Below are positions 1-5,874 of a DNA stretch of 21,909 nt, piece by piece (positions within the stretch are counted from its first letter, which is position 1; every line of letters begins with the position of its first letter). Position numbers and translations under genes: made by a program. The stretch spans positions 1 to 21,909 of the forward strand of contig JALRKU010000173.1 in assembly GCA_023254755.1 (NCBI GenBank), given 5' to 3'. The notes beneath the pieces were generated by a model, which did not search any database, had not been told where the DNA came from, and was given only the letters and a program-made list of their open reading frames with translations. Source of the DNA: Aeromicrobium sp. Its GTDB lineage: Bacteria > Actinomycetota > Actinomycetes > Propionibacteriales > Nocardioidaceae.

Positions 1-971
1 GCTACCGCGGGTCCGCGATCGTCACGCAGGGCGACTCGTTCTCGAACACGCTGACGCAGTACGACGAGTTCGCGTCCGGCGCGCTCTTCGACGCCGACGA
101 GCTGCCGCAGTTCTCGCTCGACCTGACGCGGATGATCGCCCGGTTCCAGACCGAGGGCACCCAGCGGGGCGCGCCCAAGCTGTTCCGGGCGAGCGGCACC
201 TACGAGCGCGACGGCAGGACGCGACCGTTCGAGATCGAGGTCAACCACCCGCTCCAGGTCGGTGACACCGGGGTGTTCCTGGTGGGTCAGGGCTACGCGC
301 CGGTGCTCAAGATCACCGACGCGCGCGGCAACGTGGTCTTCGACGACGCCGTGCCGTTCCTGCCCAACGACGGCACCTACACCTCGACCGGCGTGGTCAA
401 GGTGCCGGACGCCCAGCCGGAGCAGCTCGGGTTCCAGGGCTTCTTCCTGCCGACCGCGGTGTCGACGGGCGACGAGGAGGCCTCGGTCTCGGCGTTCCCC
501 GGCGCCGCCAACCCCCTCATCGGCATGTTCGTGTTCCACGGGGACCTGGGCCTCGACGACGGCGTGCCGCAGTCGGTGTTCGTGCTCGACAAGTCCAGGC
601 TCACCCAGTACGAGGGCAGGAACGGCAAGCCGTTCCGCGTGAGCCTCAGCCCCGGCCAGGAGCAGGCACTGCCCGGCGGCGGGACGATCGAGTTCGTCGA
701 CCTCAAGCTGTTCGCGCGGTTCCAGATCGCGTCGACCCCGCTGCTGCGGGTCCCGCTCGTCGGTACGAGCATCGGCGTGCTGGGCCTGCTGCTCTCGTTG
801 TTCGTCCGTCCGCGGCGGACCTGGGTCCGGACACGTCGCGTCGGTTCGCGTACCGTGGTCGAGGTCGCCGCGCTGGATCGCGTCCCCCGGGACGACCTGC
901 CCGACGAGCTCCAGGAGCTCGTGGACCGCATCCGGCGGGCCCTGCCCGGTCACGAGGAGAAGACGTCATGA
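1..971 (+). CDS. resB: ResB-family cytochrome c biogenesis protein, C-terminal part (5' end outside window)
   Basis: The reading frame is open from base 3 to a TGA at 969-971, giving 322 residues, so the N-terminal part lies upstream of the window. ResB works with CcsB/CcsA in System II cytochrome c maturation, helping deliver haem and holding apocytochrome on the outer face of the membrane. The visible part is mostly a soluble beta-rich domain typical of ResB (segments such as NHPLQVGDTGVFLVGQGYAP and LGFQGFFLPTA). It ends in one hydrophobic helix (around PLVGTSIGVLGLLLSLFV) followed by a basic stretch and a short cytoplasmic tail. The stop overlaps the next start as ATGA, so translation is probably coupled to ccsB. 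Family assignment is by recognisable sequence and by the neighbouring ccsB. Family members in actinobacteria are usually about 500 residues or more, which fits the missing 5' end. Confidence 0.93.
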   Translation, partial: YRGSAIVTQGDSFSNTLTQYDEFASGALFDADELPQFSLDLTRMIARFQTEGTQRGAPKLFRASGTYERDGRTRPFEIEVNHPLQVGDTGVFLVGQGYAPVLKITDARGNVVFDDAVPFLPNDGTYTSTGVVKVPDAQPEQLGFQGFFLPTAVSTGDEEASVSAFPGAANPLIGMFVFHGDLGLDDGVPQSVFVLDKSRLTQYEGRNGKPFRVSLSPGQEQALPGGGTIEFVDLKLFARFQIASTPLLRVPLVGTSIGVLGLLLSLFVRPRRTWVRTRRVGSRTVVEVAALDRVPRDDLPDELQELVDRIRRALPGHEEKTS

Positions 972-1909
972 CGCTCGAGCAGTACGCGCAGCTGTCGAAC
1001 TACGCGATCGCGTCGGCGACCGTCGTCGTCGGCATCGCGTTCGTGGCCCACCTGGCCGAGTGGGGCTTCGCGTTCCGCCCCGAGCGCCGGACCGCCGCGG
1101 TCTCGACGGAGGCGTCCGAGGGCGCGACCCTCGTCGCCGACCGCGACGACGAGACGCCCGACCGCAGCACTGTGCTGGCCTCCGTCGCCACGTCGGTCAC
1201 GTGGCTCGGCGCGGTCATCCTCGTCGTCGGCATCGTCACGCGCGGCCTCGCGGCCCAGCGCGTGCCCTGGGGCAACATGTACGAGTTCGCGGCCACGGGC
1301 ACGGCCATCGCGCTCGTCGTCTTCCTCGTCATGACGAAGGTCTGGGACATCGAGTGGCTCGGGGTCGTCGTCACCGGCTTCTCGCTCGTGCTGCTCGGCA
1401 TCGGCTTCAGCGTCTACGTTCCCGCCGGGCCGCTCGTGCCGGCGCTGCACTCCTACTGGCTCGTCATCCACGTGGCCGCGGTCATGATCGCGGGTTCGCT
1501 GTTCCTGATCTCCGCGGGTGCCTCGGCGCTCTACCTGGTCACGGAGCGCGCGGAGCGTCGTGGCACCGTCGGTCCCGTCCTCGGCCGCCTGCCGCGCTCC
1601 GGCGCGATGGACCGCCTCGCGTTCCGGTTCACGGCCATCGGCTTCCCGATGTGGACGTTCGGGGCGCTCATCGCCGGTCCCATCTGGGCGTACTACGCCT
1701 GGAGCCGCTACTGGGGCTGGGACCCGAAGGAGGTCTGGGCGCTCATCACGTGGGTCGTCTACGCGGTCTACCTGCACGCCCGGGTCACCGCCGGCTGGAA
1801 GGGCCGCCGTGCCGCGATCATCTGCCTCGTGGGCTTCATGACGTTCCTGTTCAGCTTCTACGGCGTGAACCTGATCTTCGGCGGCAGCCTCCACACGTAC
1901 GCCAAGTGA
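968..1909 (+). CDS. ccsB: Cytochrome c biogenesis protein CcsB/CcsA (haem handling, System II)
   Basis: 313-residue polytopic membrane protein. The family carries haem across the membrane and attaches it to CXXCH motifs of apocytochromes c together with ResB. The C-terminal part contains the family's tryptophan-rich WWD-type signature (YYAWSRYWGWDPKEVWALIT), then the histidine-containing helix (VYAVYLHARV) and the closing segment FYGVNLIFGGSLHTY, all characteristic of CcsA/CcsB. Several hydrophobic helices precede it, with a hydrophilic insert near residues 35-70. The ATG at 968 overlaps the resB stop (ATGA), and a GAGGAG at 954-959 lies 8 bases upstream, supporting this start. It is the last gene of the resB-ccsB unit; a hairpin follows 43 bases after the stop. 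In actinobacteria resB-ccsB commonly lie close to menaquinone genes, as here. Confidence 0.95.
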   Translation: MTLEQYAQLSNYAIASATVVVGIAFVAHLAEWGFAFRPERRTAAVSTEASEGATLVADRDDETPDRSTVLASVATSVTWLGAVILVVGIVTRGLAAQRVPWGNMYEFAATGTAIALVVFLVMTKVWDIEWLGVVVTGFSLVLLGIGFSVYVPAGPLVPALHSYWLVIHVAAVMIAGSLFLISAGASALYLVTERAERRGTVGPVLGRLPRSGAMDRLAFRFTAIGFPMWTFGALIAGPIWAYYAWSRYWGWDPKEVWALITWVVYAVYLHARVTAGWKGRRAAIICLVGFMTFLFSFYGVNLIFGGSLHTYAK

Positions 1910-1952
1910 CGCGGGCGTCGGGCGTGGCACGGCACCGTCTCGCCGACGCAAT

Positions 1953-1992
1953 CTGAGGGATCGCGGTCGCTCCAGCGACCGTGATCCCTCAG
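1953..1992. terminator. Perfect 19-bp hairpin between convergent genes, likely bidirectional terminator
   Basis: The left arm CTGAGGGATCGCGGTCGCT (1953-1971) and the right arm AGCGACCGTGATCCCTCAG (1974-1992) are complementary over 19 positions with one G-T pair, separated by CC. It sits 43 bases after the ccsB stop and 96 bases before the stop of the converging small membrane gene. There is no T-run, which is usual for high-GC actinobacterial terminators. It could also be a member of a dispersed palindromic repeat family. Confidence 0.6.
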
Positions 1993-2015
1993 TCCTGCTC
2001 AGCGGCGGTCACGGT

Positions 2016-2055
2016 CTGAGGGCGCATGGCGGCCAGAGCGACCGTGATCCCTCAG
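2016..2055. repeat. Second hairpin with an exact copy of the 19-base right arm
   Basis: AGCGACCGTGATCCCTCAG recurs exactly at 2037-2055, 63 bases after its first copy at 1974. It is preceded at 2016-2022 by CTGAGGG, which can pair with its CCCTCAG end to form a 7-bp stem with a long loop. The left arm at 1953-1971 could pair with either copy, so alternative folds are possible. The element spans the rest of the convergent ccsB gap. Confidence 0.55.
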
Positions 2056-2088
2056 ATCGCGTCCGAGAGTCGGGGCCGGTCCCAGGAT

Positions 2089-2370
2089 TCAGAGTCCGCG
2101 CAGGTAGTCCGGGTCGTCGTCGGGACCCTTGGCCGGGGGCCGTCCGCCCGGCCAGCCGTACGAGCCGCCGGGCGGCTTGGGCGGTTCGGCCTTGCCGCCG
2201 AGCCCCGTGGCGATCCACAGCAGGGGGCCGACGAACGGGATCAGCACGACGACCGGGAACCACAGCGCCTTGGGGAGCACCTTGACCCGGTCGCGCGGAG
2301 CGGCGACGAGGTCGAAGAACGCGTAGACCAGCAGGACGACCGCGACCATGATCAGCAGTGCCTTGCCCAT
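2089..2370 (-). CDS. Small PLDc_N-type membrane protein
   Basis: 93 residues. Two hydrophobic segments (about residues 5-23 and 36-56) flank a short basic loop, with LPKALWFPVVVLIPFVGPLLW in the second half. This is the pattern of the phospholipase D N-terminal (PLDc_N) domain family. Such stand-alone proteins are common in actinobacteria and have no known catalytic activity. The C-terminal third is cytoplasmic-like, rich in Pro and Gly, and ends in an acidic stretch (GPDDDPDYLRGL). The ATG at 2368-2370 was chosen because the hydrophobic segment starts right after it and a TACCGT hexamer lies exactly 6 bases upstream, suggesting a leaderless message. Longer upstream extensions of this frame run through the 41-bp repeat and the next gene and are rejected. 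It is divergent from the DUF4229 gene and converges on ccsB. Confidence 0.78.
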   Translation of the reverse strand: MGKALLIMVAVVLLVYAFFDLVAAPRDRVKVLPKALWFPVVVLIPFVGPLLWIATGLGGKAEPPKPPGGSYGWPGGRPPAKGPDDDPDYLRGL

Positions 2371-2376
2371 GACGCC

Positions 2377-2382
2377 ACGGTA
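2377..2382 (-). promoter_or_regulatory. -10 element for the PLDc_N-type gene (leaderless)
   Basis: TACCGT on the minus strand, followed by 6 bases (GGCGTC) and the ATG at 2370. The spacing places the transcription start at or next to the start codon. No convincing -35 is visible. Confidence 0.5.
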
Positions 2383-2420
2383 GCGCGGGCCTGGCTGCCC
2401 TGCCGGGGACTCTCGGCGGC

Positions 2421-2516
2421 GTGGGAGCAGCCCGGGGCGGGGGTGCCGGGCTGCGGGCGGCGTGGGAGCAGCCCGGGGCGGGGGCGCCGGGCTCCGGGCG
2501 GCCTGAGACCAGCCCA
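2421..2516. repeat. 41-bp tandem repeat, two near-identical copies plus a decayed partial copy
   Basis: Copies at 2421-2461 and 2462-2502 match at 39 of 41 positions. A decayed third start at about 2503-2517 still matches 12 of its first 15 bases. Each full unit contains an inverted repeat, AGCCCGG and CCGGGCT with a 10-base loop (2429-2452 and 2470-2493). The array fills the gap between two divergent genes, ending just before the -10 element at 2518. Confidence 0.75.
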
Positions 2517-2517
2517 G

Positions 2518-2523
2518 TAGGAT
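2518..2523 (+). promoter_or_regulatory. -10 element for the DUF4229 gene (leaderless)
   Basis: TAGGAT followed by CGCCCC (6 bases) and ATG at 2530. This is the same spacing as at many other starts in the window. The -35 region falls inside the end of the 41-bp repeat and has no clear hexamer. Confidence 0.5.
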
Positions 2524-2529
2524 CGCCCC

Positions 2530-2799
2530 ATGTCGAAGACGTTCTGGACGTACACCGCCGCGCGCCTCGGGATCTTCGCCGCGGTGTACGCCGTGATCTT
2601 CGTCGTGGGCTCGTTCGTGTTCGAGCTCAGCACGCTCACGAACCTGTTCGTGCTGCTCGTCGCGCTCGTGATCTCGTCGGTCATCTCGATCTTCGCGCTG
2701 TCGGGCCTGCGCAACCGGCTCGCGGCCGAGATCCAGAGTCGCGCGGAGCGCATGAGCGCCCGCATCGAGGAGTCGCGCAGTGCCGAAGACGTCGACTGA
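2530..2799 (+). CDS. DUF4229 small membrane protein
   Basis: 89 residues with two transmembrane helices (about residues 10-30 and 37-56) separated by a very short turn, then a basic, charged cytoplasmic helix (RNRLAAEIQSRAERMSARIEES). This arrangement and the segment FVFELSTLTNLFVLLVALVI match the actinobacterial DUF4229 family, whose function is unknown. The start is the ATG preceded by a TAGGAT hexamer 6 bases away; there is no Shine-Dalgarno sequence. Its 3' end overlaps the next gene by 20 bases, so the two are probably translated from one message. The tail may be amphipathic and could bind the membrane surface or a partner; that is inference only. Confidence 0.82.
   Translation: MSKTFWTYTAARLGIFAAVYAVIFVVGSFVFELSTLTNLFVLLVALVISSVISIFALSGLRNRLAAEIQSRAERMSARIEESRSAEDVD
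2767..2772 (+). promoter_or_regulatory. Ribosome binding site that fixes the start of the PLP enzyme
   Basis: GAGGAG, 7 bases before the GTG at 2780, lies inside the coding end of the DUF4229 gene. It is the reason for accepting the overlapping GTG start. Confidence 0.6.
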
Positions 2800-3865
2800 C
2801 GACCGCGCCTGGATCTCCGAGGCGGTCCGCCGCGTCGAGGCCGACGCGAACCGCAGCGCGGACACGCACCTGCACGCGTTCCCGCTCGCGGTCGACGGGA
2901 TCGACCTGTACCTGAAGGACGAGTCGGTCCACCCGACCGGCAGCCTCAAGCACCGGCTCGCACGGTCCCTGTTCCTCTACGCGCTCTGCAACGGCTGGCT
3001 CTCGCACGACTCGACCGTCATCGAGGCGTCGAGCGGCTCGACCGCGGTCAGCGAGGCGTACTTCGCCCGGTTGATCGGACTGCCCTTCGTCGCGGTGATG
3101 CCCGCCTCGACGAGCCCGGAGAAGATCGCGCTCATCGAGTTCTACGGCGGCCACTGCCACCTGGTCGACGACCCGGCGACGGTCTACGACGAGGCGCGCA
3201 GGCTCGAGGCCGAGACCGGCGGCCACTACATGGACCAGTTCACCTACGCCGAGCGGGCGACCGACTGGCGCGGCAACAACAACATCGCCGAGTCGATCTT
3301 CGAGCAGATGAGCGCCGAGCCGCATCCGTGCCCCAGCTGGATCGTGGTCGGAGCGGGCACGGGCGGCACGTCGGCCACGATCGGCCGCTACGTCCGCTAC
3401 CGGCGCTTCGACACCCGCATCCTGGTCGCCGACCCCGAGAACTCGGCGTTCCTCGACGGCTGGGCGCAGGACACCTCGGCGGCCACGACCGCGGCACCGA
3501 GTCGCATCGAGGGCATCGGGCGCATGCGCATCGAGCCGTCGTTCGTCGGCGGCGTCGTCGACGACATGCTCCGGGTCCCCGACGCGGCGTCGATCGCGGC
3601 CGCGCGCTGGGTCTCGGACCAGCTGGGCCGTCCCGTCGGCGGGTCGACCGGCACCAACGTGTGGGCCAGCCTTCTGGTCGCCGAGCGGATGCGTGCCGCC
3701 GGGGAGTCGGGCAGCATCGTCACGCTGCTGTGCGACGGCGGGGAGCGCTACCGCCACACCTACTTCGACGACGCCTGGCTCGACGCCAGGGGCATCGACG
3801 TCGCCCCGTCCCTCGCCGCGCTCGACGACCTGGGCCGCACGGGTCGCTTCGGGCCCGCTAGCTGA
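2780..3865 (+). CDS. PLP-dependent cysteine synthase-family protein (fold type II)
   Basis: 361 residues. The fold-type II PLP signature is present: the Schiff-base lysine is K57 in DESVHPTGSLKHR, the substrate/phosphate loop is SSGSTAVSEAYFA (84-96), and the glycine-rich phosphate-binding loop is GAGTGGTSAT (191-200). Enzymes of this family catalyse beta-replacement or beta-elimination on serine- or cysteine-type substrates. The sequence differs from standard CysK/CysM (TGSLKHR instead of TGSVKDR; SSGSTA instead of TSGNTG), and the protein is about 50 residues longer, with an N-terminal helical extension and a C-terminal tail. It resembles the less-characterised actinobacterial 'PLP-dependent cysteine synthase family protein' group, so a true O-acetylserine sulfhydrylase role should not be assumed. 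The GTG start has GAGGAG upstream. The gene overlaps DUF4229 at its start and overlaps the converging phosphoesterase by 8 bases at its end. Confidence 0.85.
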   Translation: MPKTSTDDRAWISEAVRRVEADANRSADTHLHAFPLAVDGIDLYLKDESVHPTGSLKHRLARSLFLYALCNGWLSHDSTVIEASSGSTAVSEAYFARLIGLPFVAVMPASTSPEKIALIEFYGGHCHLVDDPATVYDEARRLEAETGGHYMDQFTYAERATDWRGNNNIAESIFEQMSAEPHPCPSWIVVGAGTGGTSATIGRYVRYRRFDTRILVADPENSAFLDGWAQDTSAATTAAPSRIEGIGRMRIEPSFVGGVVDDMLRVPDAASIAAARWVSDQLGRPVGGSTGTNVWASLLVAERMRAAGESGSIVTLLCDGGERYRHTYFDDAWLDARGIDVAPSLAALDDLGRTGRFGPAS

Positions 3866-4349
3866 CCTGCACGAACGACGCCGAGACGATCCGTCCTGCG
3901 GCGAGCTCGAGCCGTCCGACCGTGCCGTGGGGCTGGCGTCGCTTGTCGGTGGGCGAGCCGGGGTTGAAGAGCCGCTGTCCGTCGTCCTCGGTGTCCCAGG
4001 GGATGTGGGAGTGCCCGAACACGACGAGATCGGCGTGGGGGAACCGTCGCCGCATGCGTCCGGCGCGGCCCTGCCGGGGGCCGGAGTCGTGGATCATGGC
4101 GACGTGCACGCCGGCGAGCTCCAGCTCCAGCGTGTCGGGCACGCCGCGGTCGGCGACGTCCGAGCCGTCGTTGTTGCCCAGGACCGCGTGGACGGGCGCG
4201 AGCGTCGACAGCTCGTCGAGGACCGCAGGGACGCAGACGTCGCCGGCGTGGAGGATGACGTCGACGTCGTGGAGGGCGTCGGCCACGCGGTCGGGCATCG
4301 ACGTCCAGTGGCGCGGCGCGTGGGTGTCCGACACGACGCCGACCAGCAC
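3858..4349 (-). CDS. YfcE/MJ0936-type metallophosphoesterase
   Basis: 163 residues, the usual size for the small calcineurin-like YfcE family of metal-dependent phosphodiesterases. All metal-ligand motifs are present: D8 and H10 in SDTH, D37 in HAGD, N60 in LGNND, H87 in MIHD, and H113/H115 in FGHSH, followed by NPGS. The GTG at 4347-4349 was chosen because the first motif begins seven residues later and it lies one base after the menA stop (TGA-c-GTG). This is a layout for coupled translation, and no Shine-Dalgarno sequence is visible. The physiological substrate is not evident; activity in the family is usually shown on artificial phosphodiesters. Co-transcription with menA does not by itself show a role in menaquinone synthesis. 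Confidence 0.87.
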   Translation of the reverse strand: MLVGVVSDTHAPRHWTSMPDRVADALHDVDVILHAGDVCVPAVLDELSTLAPVHAVLGNNDGSDVADRGVPDTLELELAGVHVAMIHDSGPRQGRAGRMRRRFPHADLVVFGHSHIPWDTEDDGQRLFNPGSPTDKRRQPHGTVGRLELAAGRIVSASFVQVS

Positions 4350-4350
4350 G

Positions 4351-5232
4351 TCAGGCGCCGATCGCGAGGCCCAGGGCCAGGCCGGCGGCGTACACGAGCT
4401 CGGCGAGGCCGACGTCGCGGAGGACGGGGATGAGGGCGGGCCCCTCGGCGCCCCGGGCCACGGTCTGGCGGGCCCGCACCGCGAGGGGCAGGAACAGCAG
4501 GCCGAGCAGGGCCCACAGGGTCGACGCCGCGGCGACCGCGAGGGCGACCACCGCCAGCAGCACGAGGAGCGAGAAGAAGCGCCGGGTGCCGCGGTCGCCC
4601 ACCAGCACCGCGAGGGTCCGCTTCCCGCTGACCGTGTCGGTGGGGATGTCGCGCAGGTTGTTCGCGACGAGGATCGCGCACGCCAGCGAGCCGACGCCGA
4701 CCGCTGCTGCGACGGCCGGGACCGTGATCTCCTCGACCTGCACGTACGCCGTGCCGAGCACCGCGACGATGCCGAAGAAGACGAAGACGCTGACCTCCCC
4801 GAGCGCCCGGTAGCCGTAGGGCACGGGTCCTCCGGTGTAGGTCCAGGCCGCGAGGATCGCCGCGGCTCCGACCAGGAGCAGCCACCAGGACGTGGTCGCC
4901 GCGAGCACGAACCCGAGCGCCGCGCCGAGCGCGAGGAACGCCAGGGCGGCGGCCTTGACGCGCCCGGCGGGGACGAGGCCGGACCCGACGAGGCGCAGGG
5001 GACCCACGCGGTCGTCGTCGGTGCCCCGGACGCCGTCGGAGTAGTCGTTGGCGTAGTTGACGCCGATCTGCAGCGACAGCGAGACGCCGAGGGCCAGCAG
5101 CGCCTTGGGCCAGTCGACGGCGTGCGCGAAGGCGGCGGCACCCGTGCCGGCCAGGACGGGCGCGACGGCGGCGGGGAGGGTGCGGGGTCGCGCGCCGGCG
5201 ATCCACAGGGCGACGGGTCCGGGCTGGGTCAC
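4351..5232 (-). CDS. menA: 1,4-dihydroxy-2-naphthoate polyprenyltransferase
   Basis: 293-residue integral membrane UbiA-superfamily enzyme. MenA joins dihydroxynaphthoate to a polyprenyl diphosphate, releasing CO2 and diphosphate, to give demethylmenaquinol. The first aspartate-rich motif is NYANDYSDGVRG (N59-G70, with N62, D63 and D66) and the second is NNLRDIPTD (N191-D199); both bind the Mg-diphosphate. VPYGYRALGEVSVF is typical of MenA rather than UbiA or haem O synthase. About eight to nine hydrophobic helices are visible. The start is a GTG, with a CACACT hexamer 6 bases before it, which suggests a leaderless message. Its promoter region is shared with the divergent HTH gene: the left arm of that gene's upstream palindrome reads TTGACA on the menA strand. 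The phosphoesterase follows one base after the stop. Confidence 0.95.
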   Translation of the reverse strand: MTQPGPVALWIAGARPRTLPAAVAPVLAGTGAAAFAHAVDWPKALLALGVSLSLQIGVNYANDYSDGVRGTDDDRVGPLRLVGSGLVPAGRVKAAALAFLALGAALGFVLAATTSWWLLLVGAAAILAAWTYTGGPVPYGYRALGEVSVFVFFGIVAVLGTAYVQVEEITVPAVAAAVGVGSLACAILVANNLRDIPTDTVSGKRTLAVLVGDRGTRRFFSLLVLLAVVALAVAAASTLWALLGLLFLPLAVRARQTVARGAEGPALIPVLRDVGLAELVYAAGLALGLAIGA

Positions 5233-5238
5233 CGGCTC

Positions 5239-5244
5239 AGTGTG
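5239..5244 (-). promoter_or_regulatory. menA: -10-like element for menA (leaderless)
   Basis: CACACT on the minus strand, then 6 bases and the GTG at 5232. It is weaker than TANNNT. A TTGACA lies upstream on the same strand (5258-5263) but only 13 bases away, shorter than normal promoter spacing. Confidence 0.3.
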
Positions 5245-5257
5245 CCAGGCGCGCTGT

Positions 5258-5276
5258 TGTCAAGCACGAGTTGACA
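5258..5276. promoter_or_regulatory. Putative operator 1 of the HTH regulator (TGTCAA-N7-TTGACA)
   Basis: Perfect 6-bp inverted repeat TGTCAA (5258-5263) and TTGACA (5271-5276) with a 7-base spacer. Its right arm is the -35 hexamer of the HTH gene. Its left arm reads TTGACA toward menA. A second copy of the design lies 30 bp downstream. Confidence 0.6.
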
Positions 5277-5301
5277 GCCGTTGGGGGTGTCAACGTACGG
5301 T
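5271..5301 (+). promoter_or_regulatory. Promoter of the HTH-menE operon (leaderless)
   Basis: A consensus -35 TTGACA at 5271-5276 and a -10 TACGGT at 5296-5301, separated by 19 bases. The -10 ends 6 bases before the ATG at 5308, predicting transcription starting at the start codon. Both elements are embedded in inverted repeats. Confidence 0.65.
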
Positions 5302-5305
5302 TGAC
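5289..5305. promoter_or_regulatory. Putative operator 2 of the HTH regulator (GTCAAC-N5-GTTGAC)
   Basis: Perfect 6-bp inverted repeat GTCAAC (5289-5294) and GTTGAC (5300-5305). Written in the same register as operator 1 it is TGTCAA-N7-TTGACG. It covers the -10 hexamer TACGGT, and its centre is 30 bp (about three helical turns) from the centre of operator 1. Confidence 0.6.
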
Positions 5306-5307
5306 GC

Positions 5308-5874
5308 ATGAGCCAGAGCGAGACGGACTTCACCGACGTCGTCGCCCGCGCCATCGCCCAGCTCGATCCCGGGCTCGAGAAGCGGCTCGGCCAGGATCCC
5401 CAGGCGCACCTGGACCTGGTGGTGCTGACGCGGCGGGCGCACGACGAGGTCGGCGAGCTGCTGAGGTCGGCCGTCGTCTCGGCGCGGGCGGCCGGGCTGA
5501 GCTGGGAGGCGATCGGCGGGTCGCTGCGCATGTCGCGCCAGGCTGCTCAGCAGCGCTTCGGTCGGTCGGCCGACGCCCGTGCCGCCGACGACGGTCGTCG
5601 CCTCGTCGGCCTGACCGCCTTCAACGAGATCGAGACGCTCAACGCCTGGGGGCGGCACGGCTGGCACTCGGTCGGCTACGGCCCGATGTTCCACGACGTC
5701 GTCCACACCCCGGTGCAGTGGGAGCACCGGCGCGTCGTGGTCGGCGGCCGGGGGGCGCGCTCGCTGGAGGCCGCGGGCTGGGAGCGGATCGGGTCGGTCT
5801 GGTTCCCGTGGGTCTACTTCCGGCGGGCCCTCGACGCGCCGGCGGAACCGGGCGAGCCGGACGGCGACGCGTGA
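5308..5874 (+). CDS. Helix-turn-helix protein with DUF4177-like C-terminus, probable autoregulator
   Basis: 188 residues. The N-terminal half is helical and contains a clear helix-turn-helix at about residues 55-85 (SARAAGLSWEAIGGSLRMSRQAAQQRFG). This is the 'GLSWxxIGxxLxxSRQAAxQRFG' pattern common in actinobacterial DNA-binding proteins. The C-terminal half (about 105-178) ends in LEAAGWERIGSVWFPWVYFRRA; the 'GWERIGSV' turn and aromatic strand resemble the small DUF4177-type fold, a weak call. The gene's promoter carries two inverted repeats over its -35 and -10, so autorepression is likely (inference). The ATG is preceded by TACGGT exactly 6 bases away. The stop overlaps the menE start as GTGA, tying its expression to menaquinone synthesis, and menA is divergent from the same control region. 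The ligand or signal is unknown. Confidence 0.82.
   Translation: MSQSETDFTDVVARAIAQLDPGLEKRLGQDPQAHLDLVVLTRRAHDEVGELLRSAVVSARAAGLSWEAIGGSLRMSRQAAQQRFGRSADARAADDGRRLVGLTAFNEIETLNAWGRHGWHSVGYGPMFHDVVHTPVQWEHRRVVVGGRGARSLEAAGWERIGSVWFPWVYFRRALDAPAEPGEPDGDA

Noticed and set aside
1910..2088. CRISPR-like array suggested by the repeated 19-mer
   Set aside because: There are only two direct copies plus one inverted copy, with no regular spacers and no cas genes. It is a palindrome structure instead.
2371..2529. Small RNA gene suggested by the hairpins in the 41-bp repeats
   Set aside because: No promoter reads into the array and there is no terminator. GC-rich repeats form such stems by default.
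3922..5274. 450-codon plus-strand frame across the phosphoesterase and menA
   Set aside because: It is antisense to two genes with complete family motifs, has a repetitive charged composition, and has no start signal.
5271..5870. Upstream extension of the menE frame
   Set aside because: It overlaps the HTH gene in another frame. MenE homology begins at the GTG at 5871, which has the typical GTGA coupling.
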